Origin: Deltaproteobacteria bacterium
GTDB lineage: Bacteria > Desulfobacterota > GWC2-55-46 > DRQE01
Assembly: GCA_030636245.1 (NCBI GenBank)
Contig: DAOVXI010000087.1
Location: 1-7,530, forward strand
Reading direction: 5' to 3'
Length of the DNA stretch: 7,530 nucleotides
Part shown: positions 1 through 5,330 of the stretch, piece by piece
How positions within the stretch are numbered: the first letter of the stretch is position 1
Layout: each line of letters opens with the position of its first letter
Program-made: the position numbers and the translations under genes
The notes under the pieces: model-generated
What the model was told of the DNA's origin: nothing
What the model saw: only the letters and a program-made list of their open reading frames with translations
Database searches by the model: none

Positions 1-28
1 ATTGATTATGTGATGGAGGAATGTGAAG

Positions 29-36
29 AAAAAAAA
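29..36 (-). terminator. T8 tract at rnpB 3' end
   Basis: Just past the 3' strand of the P1 helix, the minus strand reads CTTG followed by eight T residues. There is no compact local hairpin directly upstream, so this is not a textbook intrinsic terminator. The P1 helix of the folded RNase P RNA, or an RNase trimming step, may serve instead. It is likely the 3' boundary of the unit, but weakly supported. Confidence 0.4.
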
Positions 37-38
37 CA

Positions 39-415
39 AGCGGAGGCAACCTGTAAGCCGGATTCTGTGCCTCTAAAAAGAGGCGGTGACCATTCATCTG
101 GGACCTCTGTTGCCAGAGGCCTCACGCAGCCTACCCGCTGTGCTACCGCTAAAAGCGGGTAAGGACGGGCCGTCCTTATAACACAGCCTATTTGGCCTTG
201 CACCGGGAGGAGGTTACCTAGCACAGGCGGTCACCCGCCTGCCTGGTGGGCTCTTACCCCACCGTTTCACCCTTACCTCAATAATGAGGCGGTCTACTTT
301 CTGTTGCCCTTACCCTGGGGTCGCCCCCGGTCGCCGTTAGCGACCTCCCTGCCCTATGGTGTCCGGACTTTCCTCTGTTGAAAGATTCAACAGCGGCCAC
401 CCGGCGGCCTCCGCT
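39..415 (-). ncRNA. rnpB: RNase P RNA, bacterial class A
   Basis: This is the catalytic RNA of RNase P, which removes 5' leaders from precursor tRNAs. Its ends are set by a perfect 8-bp P1 helix: positions 407-414 (5' strand) pair with 40-47 (3' strand), extended by a 39/415 A-T pair. Read on the minus strand, the universal core elements appear in the right order. GAGGAAAGTCCGGAC is at 361-375, followed by the GAAACGGTGGGGTAAGAG region, then GCAAGGCCAAATAGG. AGATGAAT comes next (around 92-99), and ACAGAATCCGGCTTA lies within 50-68. About 377 nt is the usual length, and the GGTGCAAGG (L15-type) and P12-like hairpins indicate class A rather than Bacillus-type class B. It starts only about 11 nt after the RNase H stop codon. 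Short open frames across it are artefacts. Confidence 0.97.
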
Positions 416-425
416 CGTATCTACT

Positions 426-455
426 ATTATAATCCGTCTATGGCTTCGTTTGCAA
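426..455 (-). promoter_or_regulatory. rnpB promoter inside the RNase H gene end
   Basis: On the minus strand a perfect -10 box TATAAT lies at 431-426 and overlaps the TAA stop codon of the RNase H gene (427-429). A -35-like TTGCAA (4 of 6 matches to TTGACA) lies at 455-450, giving an 18-bp spacer. The predicted transcription start is near 419, about 4 nt before the mature rnpB 5' end. This would allow strong independent transcription of rnpB. The -10 box is convincing and the -35 is moderate. Confidence 0.6.
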
Positions 456-1026
456 GCCGATCAGCTATCTCGTTCTTATCCCTCTTAACATGAGCTATGG
501 TAAACGAACCAAACTTCTTCTTATGCCCCATGGCTTTTATAAAAAGAGGGCGGAGCCCCTCGTTCTTAACCTTATACTGGCCGTTTATCTGTTTTACCAT
601 AAGCTCAGAGTCTGCAAAGATCCTTATCGAGGCAATCCCAAGAGAGATGGCCGCTTCAACTCCAAGTAGAAGCGCTGAATACTCGGCAACATTATTGGTA
701 GCTTTACCAAGCTTCCGTCTAAGCTCCCTTACGATATTGCCATCCTTATCCATAATAACTGCGCCACACCCTGCGACACCGGGATTACCTCTTGATGCGC
801 CATCAACATAAAGCACGGCTTCCTTTAAACCCTTGGCCGTAGCCTTCGCTCTGGGCTTATCCTTCTTTTCCTCTTCGGGGAACTTTAGGAGCAGCTCTTC
901 TATAATTTTCTTTATCTTTGGCTTACTGCTTTTGAGTTTATCAGAAAGAGCATCCAGAGCACTACCTTGTGTGAGTGAGTTTAGAAAATCCTTCAGCTCT
1001 TTTTCGGTTGGTTTTTTTACTGGCAT
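427..1026 (-). CDS. rnhA: RNase HI family protein with N-terminal extension
   Basis: This is a 199-residue ribonuclease H, predicted to cut the RNA strand of RNA-DNA hybrids in the cytoplasm. The catalytic domain spans about residues 69-197. It holds the full metal-binding set: D75 in YVDGASRGNPG, E115 in NNVAEY, D139 in FADSE and D189 in NEIADRLAN. H179 lies ten residues before D189, matching E. coli H124 relative to D134. The NNxAEY form and the missing basic handle place it with the short archaeal and YpdQ-like type 1 enzymes. The first ~65 residues are charged and helical (repeated K/E, a KKIIEELLLKF stretch), resemble no hybrid-binding domain I recognise, and are of unknown role. The ATG lies 18 nt after the upstream stop with no clear Shine-Dalgarno, so translational coupling is likely. 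It is followed almost at once by rnpB. Confidence 0.93.
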   Translation of the reverse strand: MPVKKPTEKELKDFLNSLTQGSALDALSDKLKSSKPKIKKIIEELLLKFPEEEKKDKPRAKATAKGLKEAVLYVDGASRGNPGVAGCGAVIMDKDGNIVRELRRKLGKATNNVAEYSALLLGVEAAISLGIASIRIFADSELMVKQINGQYKVKNEGLRPLFIKAMGHKKKFGSFTIAHVKRDKNEIADRLANEAIDGL

Positions 1027-1044
1027 GGAGTTAAGTGAGTTAGA

Positions 1045-1761
1045 TTAACTTTCTTCTGTCTTACAGTAAAGTATCCTGTGACAATGAGGACACGTTATTA
1101 TCTCTTCAGTGCCCTTCATAAGCTGAAGATAAAGCTGAGGCGGTATCTGAATAAAACAGCCCTGACACGCCTCGTTCAAAACATTTACAACACCCAGGCC
1201 GCTCCTTCTTTGCCTTATCATGTCATACTTTTTAATGAGGGAGGGAGAAACGTCCTTGGCTATGGTCTCTTTTTCTGCATTTAGCTTTTCTATCGCTTCG
1301 GCATTTTCTTTTTTGGTTGTTTCAGACTCACCTGAAAGTTTTTCCTTCTCGGCGCTCTTCTCATCAAGTAAGGCTCTTACCTTAGCAAGCTCTTCTTCCC
1401 TCTCGGTAAGTTTTTCCGTAACACTTGCCATCTCCATCTCAGCAAGACGCGAAGCGTTTTCGGCGCTCTTTATCTCTTTTGTCAGAGCCTTGTACTGCTT
1501 GTCATTCTTTATTGAGTTCAGCTTCTGCTGATCGGCCTTGATCTTTTCAGTGCTGACCCGTATGGTCTCACTCGACTCGTTCTTACTTTCCGTTAAGGTA
1601 CCTGTCTCCGCCTCTATCTCAGCTATCGACTCCGTGGCCCGACCTATCTCTTCGGTAAGCTCAGAGAGCTTCTCCTCACCTAAGCGCTCTCCGGCATTCA
1701 TACTGTCCGCATTAAGATCTATCTTTTGTAGCTGCATCAAGACTTCAAGTACCTTGCCCAA
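1045..1761 (-). CDS. Coiled-coil C4-type zinc ribbon protein (DUF164/CdsZ-like)
   Basis: This 238-residue protein has a long N-terminal coiled coil (about residues 5-185, rich in E, K, S and A) and a C-terminal four-cysteine zinc ribbon. The ligands are C199-x2-C202 (EACQGC) and C224-x2-C227 (TCPHC), with an extra C233. The phrase GCFIQIPPQLYLQLMKG between the knuckles is typical of the zf-RING_7/DUF164 family. Members act as adaptor or chaperone-like proteins (CdsZ in Chlamydia), but their general bacterial role is unsettled, and nucleic-acid contact is a common guess. The start is TTG (1759-1761), supported by a strong GGAGG nine bases upstream. It begins 29 nt after the tRNA CCA end and is followed 18 nt later by the RNase H gene, suggesting one transcript. 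Confidence 0.9.
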   Translation of the reverse strand: MGKVLEVLMQLQKIDLNADSMNAGERLGEEKLSELTEEIGRATESIAEIEAETGTLTESKNESSETIRVSTEKIKADQQKLNSIKNDKQYKALTKEIKSAENASRLAEMEMASVTEKLTEREEELAKVRALLDEKSAEKEKLSGESETTKKENAEAIEKLNAEKETIAKDVSPSLIKKYDMIRQRRSGLGVVNVLNEACQGCFIQIPPQLYLQLMKGTEEIITCPHCHRILYCKTEES

Positions 1762-1766
1762 ACTTT

Positions 1767-1776
1767 TATTCCTCCG
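1767..1776 (-). promoter_or_regulatory. Strong Shine-Dalgarno supporting a TTG start
   Basis: The minus strand reads CGGAGGAATAAAAGT immediately before TTG at 1761-1759, placing GGAGG nine bases upstream. No ATG or GTG in this frame fits as well, and the first residues (MGKVLEVLMQLQKID) are the conserved start of this family. The rare TTG is therefore taken as real. Confidence 0.7.
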
Positions 1777-1790
1777 TTAAGTGTAATTTA

Positions 1791-1866
1791 TGGTGGGCCC
1801 ACCAGGACTCGAACCTGGGACCGACCGGTTATGAGCCGGTGGCTCTTCCAACTGAGCTATGGGCCC
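1791..1866 (-). tRNA. tRNA with anticodon CAT (Ile2 or elongator Met)
   Basis: This is a complete 76-nt tRNA with encoded CCA (1793-1791). The acceptor stem is GGGCCCA paired with TGGGCCC, with discriminator A. The D arm is AGCTCAGTTGGAAGAGC. The anticodon stem ACCGG/CCGGT holds loop CTCATAA, with CAT at 1833-1831, and the T loop is GTTCGAG. A paired G1-C72 and the absence of GGG/CCC in the anticodon stem exclude an initiator. C-G pairs at 4-69 and 5-68 resemble E. coli tRNA-Ile2, which TilS modifies to lysidine, so Ile2 is somewhat favoured over Met. The sequence alone does not settle it. It is the first gene of the unit leading to the zinc ribbon protein, RNase H and rnpB. Confidence 0.95.
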
Positions 1867-1898
1867 TTAATATAAAAATAGAAAAGGCGTATCAAGCT

Positions 1899-1928
1899 AT
1901 TGTACGTAAAGTACGCTTTTATTGTCAA
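1899..1928 (-). promoter_or_regulatory. Sigma70-type promoter for tRNA-led operon
   Basis: On the minus strand a perfect -35 TTGACA is at 1928-1923 and -10 TACAAT is at 1904-1899, with an 18-bp spacer. The predicted start is near 1892, about 26 nt before the tRNA 5' end. The spacer contains a small GTAC-TTTAC-GTAC inverted repeat of uncertain meaning. The rest of 1867-1961 is AT-rich, and I see no terminator for the upstream FGE-like operon, so some read-through is possible. Confidence 0.8.
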
Positions 1929-1961
1929 GGTGAAAGCATACAAATTTGAAATAAAGTTCTT

Positions 1962-2663
1962 CTACTTGTCTTTTGCGCACCTAAAACCAAGGTTATTTAT
2001 CTTACTCTGGGTACTGTAACCAACGCGACTGAAGGTACGTGCGAAGCGGTGCGTAAGACCCCATGAACCGCCGCGTACGACCTTTAACTTATCGCTAAAA
2101 TCAGAGCTTGTCCACTCCCACACATTACCTGCCATATCCATCAGGCCGTAAGGGCTTACGCCTTCGGGATAAGAGCCGACCAGGGCGGTCCCTACAACGC
2201 CGCTCAGACTTGTGTTGGCCTTACCCTTACCGAAGTCGTCGCCCCAAGGATAAACACGGCCATCGGTACCTCTGGCCGCCTTTTCCCACTCATCCTCCGT
2301 TGGAAGACGCTTGCCGATCCTGCCACAGTATTCGCTTGCCTCATCAAAACTTACAAAGATTACCGGATGAGAGGCCATGTCCTCACGATACCCATTCAAG
2401 ACCCACTGCTTTGGCTGGCTCCTCTTCGTTGCTTTTATGAACTCTTTATACTCGGCGTTAGTGACCTCGAACTTATCAATATAAAATGCCCTCAAAGCGA
2501 TAGTCCTCTTTGGCCCCTCATCAGTCTCGCCGCCATCAACCCCCATTATGAAGTCGCCCTCTTCAATAAACACCATACTCTCCGGTACCTTTGAACACGA
2601 AAATACCGCTACGCATAGCAGGAGGATAAAAACAGAGCGTACGATGTTGAGCACTGAAGACAT
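1962..2663 (-). CDS. FGE/SUMF1-domain lipoprotein, catalytic Cys pair absent
   Basis: This 233-residue protein has a signal peptide ending in VFSC, with likely lipidated C23 (the F at -2 is slightly atypical), then one SUMF1/FGE-sulfatase fold over about residues 28-231. Family landmarks are F38-IMG, FYIDKFEVTNAEY (60-72), the HPV-type motif (99-101), GKRLPTEDEWEKAARG (117-132), YPWGD (138-142), GLMDMAGNVWEW (173-184), VRGGSW (196-201) and LGFRCA (225-230). True formylglycine-generating enzymes have a Cu-binding Cys-x4-Cys just after GGSW. Here that stretch (GLTHRFARTFSR) has no cysteine, so formylglycine synthesis is unlikely. A scaffold or binding role at the membrane is inferred. The ATG overlaps the upstream TAA by 1 nt (TAATG) and has AGGAG ten bases upstream. 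It is last in the cytochrome operon. Confidence 0.9.
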   Translation of the reverse strand: MSSVLNIVRSVFILLLCVAVFSCSKVPESMVFIEEGDFIMGVDGGETDEGPKRTIALRAFYIDKFEVTNAEYKEFIKATKRSQPKQWVLNGYREDMASHPVIFVSFDEASEYCGRIGKRLPTEDEWEKAARGTDGRVYPWGDDFGKGKANTSLSGVVGTALVGSYPEGVSPYGLMDMAGNVWEWTSSDFSDKLKVVRGGSWGLTHRFARTFSRVGYSTQSKINNLGFRCAKDK

Positions 2664-3481
2664 TACTTACTTGCTCCTTTATCTTCTACGCTACGCCCGC
2701 ACCTTATGCCCGCGTCATCACCGGCGCCTGTGGGTATATAGTAACTTCTCTTTGAGCCACGTGCCATAATGGTTGCCATAATGTAATGACCCAGGACACT
2801 TCCCGCACTTCCTCTCAAAACCCTGTGCTTCTCTCCGTAGTCCTTAATGTCAGCGTCATTACCGGGATAAGGCTTAAACCAGTCCTCAACCCACTCCATA
2901 ACATTACCGGCCATATCATAGACACCATAGTGCGACCTATCCGTCTCATTACTTCCAACGCGGCTCGTATCACCACTCTGGAAGTTAGCGTTATCCTCAT
3001 TGAACTCATCACCCCAGGGGTAAATATTACCTTTAGGGCCTCTTGCCGCCTTCTCCCACTCGGCCTCGGTCAAAAGCCTTTTACCCGCCCACTTGCAGTA
3101 ATTGTGGGAATCAAACCACGTAACGTTATTCACCGGATGCTCGCTCTTGCTCTCCGGATAATTATTACCGCTCCAGTTACTCGGCGAGCTGTAGCCGACG
3201 GTATCCACAAACACCTTATACTGGGAGTTGGTGACCTCGAATTTATCAACATAAAAACCTTTGAGGTTGACCTTTCTCTCAGGCCTGTCGGCACTAAAGA
3301 ACTGATTGGTCCTCACTCCGAATTCTCTGCCAAGCCCTTCGGTGTCAACATCGTCTGTGCCCATAATAAAAGTTCCCGATGGAATATATATCATGCCTTC
3401 GATTTTCGGAGCTGAGTCCGTGCATGAACTTAGCGAAAACGCAATAACCAGTATCGAGATAATGCAGAAATATTTTTTCAT
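2663..3481 (-). CDS. FGE/SUMF1-domain lipoprotein, most degenerate paralogue
   Basis: This 272-residue protein has a clear lipoprotein signal (LSSC, lipidated C20) and one SUMF1 domain over about residues 28-263. Landmarks are GTFIMG (36-41), GFYVDKFEVTNSQY (75-88), HPVNNVTWFD (115-124), GKRLLTEAEWEKAARG (133-148), YPWGDEF (154-160), GVYDMAGNVMEWVEDW (186-201) and GIRCG (258-262). An insertion after the MG motif (about residues 44-66) is longer than in its neighbours. The usual RGGSW has become RGSAG, and no cysteine lies between it and the C-terminal GIRC, so the FGE copper site is gone. It is probably membrane-tethered in the periplasm; its substrate or partner is unknown. The start has AAGGA eight bases upstream, sits 12 nt after the previous stop, and its own stop overlaps the next ATG. 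Confidence 0.9.
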   Translation of the reverse strand: MKKYFCIISILVIAFSLSSCTDSAPKIEGMIYIPSGTFIMGTDDVDTEGLGREFGVRTNQFFSADRPERKVNLKGFYVDKFEVTNSQYKVFVDTVGYSSPSNWSGNNYPESKSEHPVNNVTWFDSHNYCKWAGKRLLTEAEWEKAARGPKGNIYPWGDEFNEDNANFQSGDTSRVGSNETDRSHYGVYDMAGNVMEWVEDWFKPYPGNDADIKDYGEKHRVLRGSAGSVLGHYIMATIMARGSKRSYYIPTGAGDDAGIRCGRSVEDKGASK

Positions 3482-3493
3482 AATAAGTATCCT

Positions 3494-4489
3494 TTATTTA
3501 GTACTTGGATTATCGGCCGCGCATCTAAAGCCGTATGAATCACTCTTTGTAGTCGGGTCAAAAAACGCCCTATTGAACGTAGGGGCCGAGATACCGCAGC
3601 CGTAAAACATGCAGTCCCACCATGAGCCACCTTTAAGAAGAGCATAGTTCTCGCCAAACTCCGGATTTATGTAATCCGAGCCGGGATGTGAATTATAGCC
3701 TTCATCAACCCACTCCCATACATTACCGCTCATATCATAAAGACCGAACTGGTTTACCCCCTTAGGGAAAGATCCCACCGGTTTGGTCTCCTCAATTGCA
3801 CGAAGAGGGTTGTTGGATTTATTCAGGTCCCACTCATTACCCCATGGATAGATACGGCCATCGCTTCCCCTTGCGCCCTTCTCCCATTCACGCTCTCTGG
3901 GAAGCCTTTTGCCTGCCCATTTGCAATAAGCATCCGCGTCATACCAGGTAACATAAGTTACGGGATGATCCCCCCTGTCTTCGGGATAACTCCCATTCTC
4001 CCACTCATCAGGCATTTGCCTTCCAGTGGCATCAATAAATTTCTTGTAATCCTTTTTTGTGACCTCATAGCGGTCAATATAAAAAGAACCGATATAGACG
4101 ACATGTGATGGCCTCTCGTCACGAAGCCTGTCGTCACTGCCCATAAGGAACTCGCCTTCTTCTATCAAGACCATGTTCTTAAGGTCAGGCTCAACTTCAC
4201 GCTTGACCGTTCCCTCTTCCGGGGTGGGCCTATCTCCAGGACCGGCGTAGGCTTTTGTTATGAGCCGCACCTCAGCCCTTTCATACAAAGGATGATCTTT
4301 CGAAGCATGACAGCTTATACACTCCTTAAGAGCATGCGCGTCTTCCTTTTTGTACTTGGGATTCAAATGACACCCTGTACATGTGTCGGTATACTCGCCT
4401 GTTGCGCTACCTGCACCGGCATCCGTGTATACAAATAACGCGACCAAGGCCGCTATGAGAAATGCTGATATGGCAAGATTACTTCTCAT
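3494..4489 (-). CDS. Diheme cytochrome c fused to an FGE/SUMF1 domain
   Basis: This 331-residue exported fusion starts with a signal peptide (hydrophobic 6-21, probable cleavage near AGAGS at 24-28). A small cytochrome module (about 29-70) has two CxxCH heme sites: C37-C40-H41 and C57-C60-H61. H52 and H66 are candidate distal ligands. After a Pro/Glu-rich linker (about 75-104) comes a SUMF1 domain (105-326). Its motifs are FLMGSDD (114-120), FYIDRYEVTKKDY (136-148), HPVTYVTWYD (175-184), GKRLPREREWEKGARG (193-208), YPWGN (214-218), GLYDMSGNVWEWV (249-261), KGGSWW (286-291) and GFRCA (320-324). It keeps C293-x4-C298 just after GGSWW, close to the FGE copper-site spacing but shifted by one residue. 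Its ATG overlaps the upstream TGA (ATGA). The fusion is unusual; electron delivery to a metal site is a hypothesis. Confidence 0.92.
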   Translation of the reverse strand: MRSNLAISAFLIAALVALFVYTDAGAGSATGEYTDTCTGCHLNPKYKKEDAHALKECISCHASKDHPLYERAEVRLITKAYAGPGDRPTPEEGTVKREVEPDLKNMVLIEEGEFLMGSDDRLRDERPSHVVYIGSFYIDRYEVTKKDYKKFIDATGRQMPDEWENGSYPEDRGDHPVTYVTWYDADAYCKWAGKRLPREREWEKGARGSDGRIYPWGNEWDLNKSNNPLRAIEETKPVGSFPKGVNQFGLYDMSGNVWEWVDEGYNSHPGSDYINPEFGENYALLKGGSWWDCMFYGCGISAPTFNRAFFDPTTKSDSYGFRCAADNPSTK

Positions 4490-4956
4490 CTGAAGTCAGT
4501 GTCCACCCTTCTGAGTTTTCCATGCGATACAACACCCTCGAACTCGCAGTCACAAAGTTTTCTCAGATAACCGATAAGGGAATCGATCTCCTCCTCCGTT
4601 AATGTCGCGCTCCACGGCGGCATAAGTGGGCTTTTGGCAACACCAGCCCCTCCGTCCGAGACGACCTCCTTAAACTGCTCATCTGTTCTTGTTACCATAA
4701 AAAGCGCGTCCGTGTGATCTCTAGGATTTATCGCCATGTCCCTTGTCGAGTTAACTCCGTCTCCCTTGCCCTTCACCCCGTGACACTGAGCGCACCACTT
4801 AAGATAAATCCCCTCGGCTTTCTTGAGATCATAAACCTCTGGCAGAGACGCGGCCATACCAACGCCTTTATGTACGAGGAAGAAAGATGCTGCTAGCACG
4901 AACAACAGCAACAAGAATATAGCAAAATTGAACTTTGAAGGATCTTTTTTTGACAC
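4486..4956 (-). CDS. Class I monoheme cytochrome c, exported or N-terminally anchored
   Basis: This 156-residue protein has an N-terminal hydrophobic segment (about residues 10-28) that is a signal anchor or signal peptide (possible cleavage near GMAAS, 33-37). A cytochrome c domain follows, with heme site C55-A-Q-C58-H59 preceded by a YLKWCAQCHG context. The probable axial methionine is M112 in SPLMPPW, and the C-terminal helix is EEEIDSLIGYLRKLC. Two extra cysteines (C135, C137) follow that helix, which is uncommon. The start is GTG (4956-4954) with only a weak GGGAAA upstream. It is kept because it includes the whole hydrophobic segment. It is the first gene of the operon and overlaps the diheme fusion by 4 nt, so it is the natural electron partner of that protein. 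Confidence 0.9.
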   Translation of the reverse strand: MSKKDPSKFNFAIFLLLLFVLAASFFLVHKGVGMAASLPEVYDLKKAEGIYLKWCAQCHGVKGKGDGVNSTRDMAINPRDHTDALFMVTRTDEQFKEVVSDGGAGVAKSPLMPPWSATLTEEEIDSLIGYLRKLCDCEFEGVVSHGKLRRVDTDFR

Positions 4957-5014
4957 TTTCCCAGCTTACTTTAAGAAATTATTTTCATTAACCGCCAATA
5001 AAGGCGACTTATTA

Positions 5015-5043
5015 AAAATACTTGTTTTCACTGTGAAAGTCAA
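5015..5043 (-). promoter_or_regulatory. Promoter of the cytochrome/FGE-like operon
   Basis: On the minus strand -35 TTGACT is at 5043-5038 and -10 TATTTT at 5020-5015, with an ideal 17-bp spacer. The start is predicted near 5008, leaving a leader of about 50 nt before the GTG codon. The leader carries a small CGCC-6-GGCG inverted repeat (4993-5006). The remaining 4957-5093 interval shows no other gene. Confidence 0.65.
5026..5038. promoter_or_regulatory. Operator-like perfect inverted repeat
   Basis: TTTCAC-T-GTGAAA is a perfect inverted repeat with 6-bp arms. It lies almost entirely in the spacer between the -35 and -10 boxes of the cytochrome operon promoter, where a bound regulator would block RNA polymerase. 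The cognate regulator is not identifiable from sequence; the nearby XRE protein is one candidate by position only. Confidence 0.4.
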
Positions 5044-5093
5044 GAAGAGTGGAACTGTCTACGTTTTACGCAAAGCAATCTCAAAAGGTAAAT

Positions 5094-5180
5094 TGGTGCC
5101 GGAGGCGGGGGTCGAACCCGCACGGGCGTGAGCCCACGGGATTTTGAATCCCGCGCGTCTGCCTATTCCACCACTCCGGC
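5094..5180 (-). tRNA. tRNA-Leu (anticodon CAA)
   Basis: This is a complete 87-nt class II tRNA with encoded CCA (5096-5094). The acceptor stem is GCCGGAG paired with CTCCGGC, discriminator A, and the D arm contains GTGGTGGAATAGGCAGAC. The anticodon stem-loop is CGGGA-TTCAAAA-TCCCG, giving CAA. A long variable arm (TGGGCTCACGCCCGT region) and the GGTTCGACC T loop follow. The long variable arm and A73 are leucine identity features. It reads leucine codon UUG. No terminator is evident between it and the downstream cytochrome operon promoter. Confidence 0.97.
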
Positions 5181-5190
5181 CGAGTTCTAT

Positions 5191-5219
5191 CGGTAACATA
5201 GAGCCCATTTTTTTGTCAA
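5191..5219 (-). promoter_or_regulatory. Probable tRNA-Leu promoter
   Basis: A perfect -35 TTGACA is at 5219-5214 on the minus strand, followed by an A-run. At a 17-bp spacing the -10 position reads only TTACCG (5196-5191), which is weak. The start would lie just a few bases before the tRNA 5' end. The -35 is convincing; the -10 is not. Confidence 0.4.
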
Positions 5220-5252
5220 GCATAAAAAACCAAAGACAATTCAACAGTTAAG

Positions 5253-5277
5253 TTAAATGTGTCAACAACATGTTTAA
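5253..5277. repeat. Imperfect palindrome in the divergent intergenic region
   Basis: TTAAA (5253-5257) and TGT (5260-5262) on the left mirror ACA (5268-5270) and TTTAA (5273-5277) on the right, about a common centre. Eight bases per arm are paired with two mismatched positions. It lies between the tRNA-Leu promoter and the XRE gene promoter, where an autoregulatory operator would be expected. This is only suggestive in such AT-rich DNA. Confidence 0.3.
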
Positions 5278-5295
5278 TCGAAGGCCATTTTACGG

Positions 5296-5324
5296 TTGCC
5301 ATAATTCCAATACGGTTATATACT
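5296..5324 (+). promoter_or_regulatory. Promoter giving a probable leaderless XRE transcript
   Basis: -35 TTGCCA (5296-5301) and -10 TATACT (5319-5324) are separated by an ideal 17 bp. The first transcribed base is expected about 7 nt after the -10 box, at 5331, which is the A of the ATG of the regulator gene. No Shine-Dalgarno precedes this ATG, in keeping with leaderless translation. Confidence 0.6.
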
Positions 5325-5330
5325 ACGTGC

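Noticed and set aside
1..162. Plus-strand frame open from the window edge to TAA at 160-162, with a protein-like first 16 codons.
   Set aside because: From about position 40 it lies inside the conserved RNase P RNA, which explains the open frame. A neighbouring gene ending near here cannot be excluded, but too little is visible to call it.
6..224. 72-residue minus-strand open frame.
   Set aside because: It lies mostly inside rnpB and is the usual spurious frame read from RNase P RNA.
2786..3415. Long plus-strand open frame of 209 residues opposite the second FGE-like gene.
   Set aside because: It is the antisense shadow of a gene with clear SUMF1 motifs and a lipobox; it shows no motif or ribosome-binding site.
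5259..5330. GTG start at 5259 giving a 148-residue XRE protein.
   Set aside because: The added residues cross a good -35/-10 pair and do not resemble the start of XRE proteins, so the ATG at 5331 is favoured.
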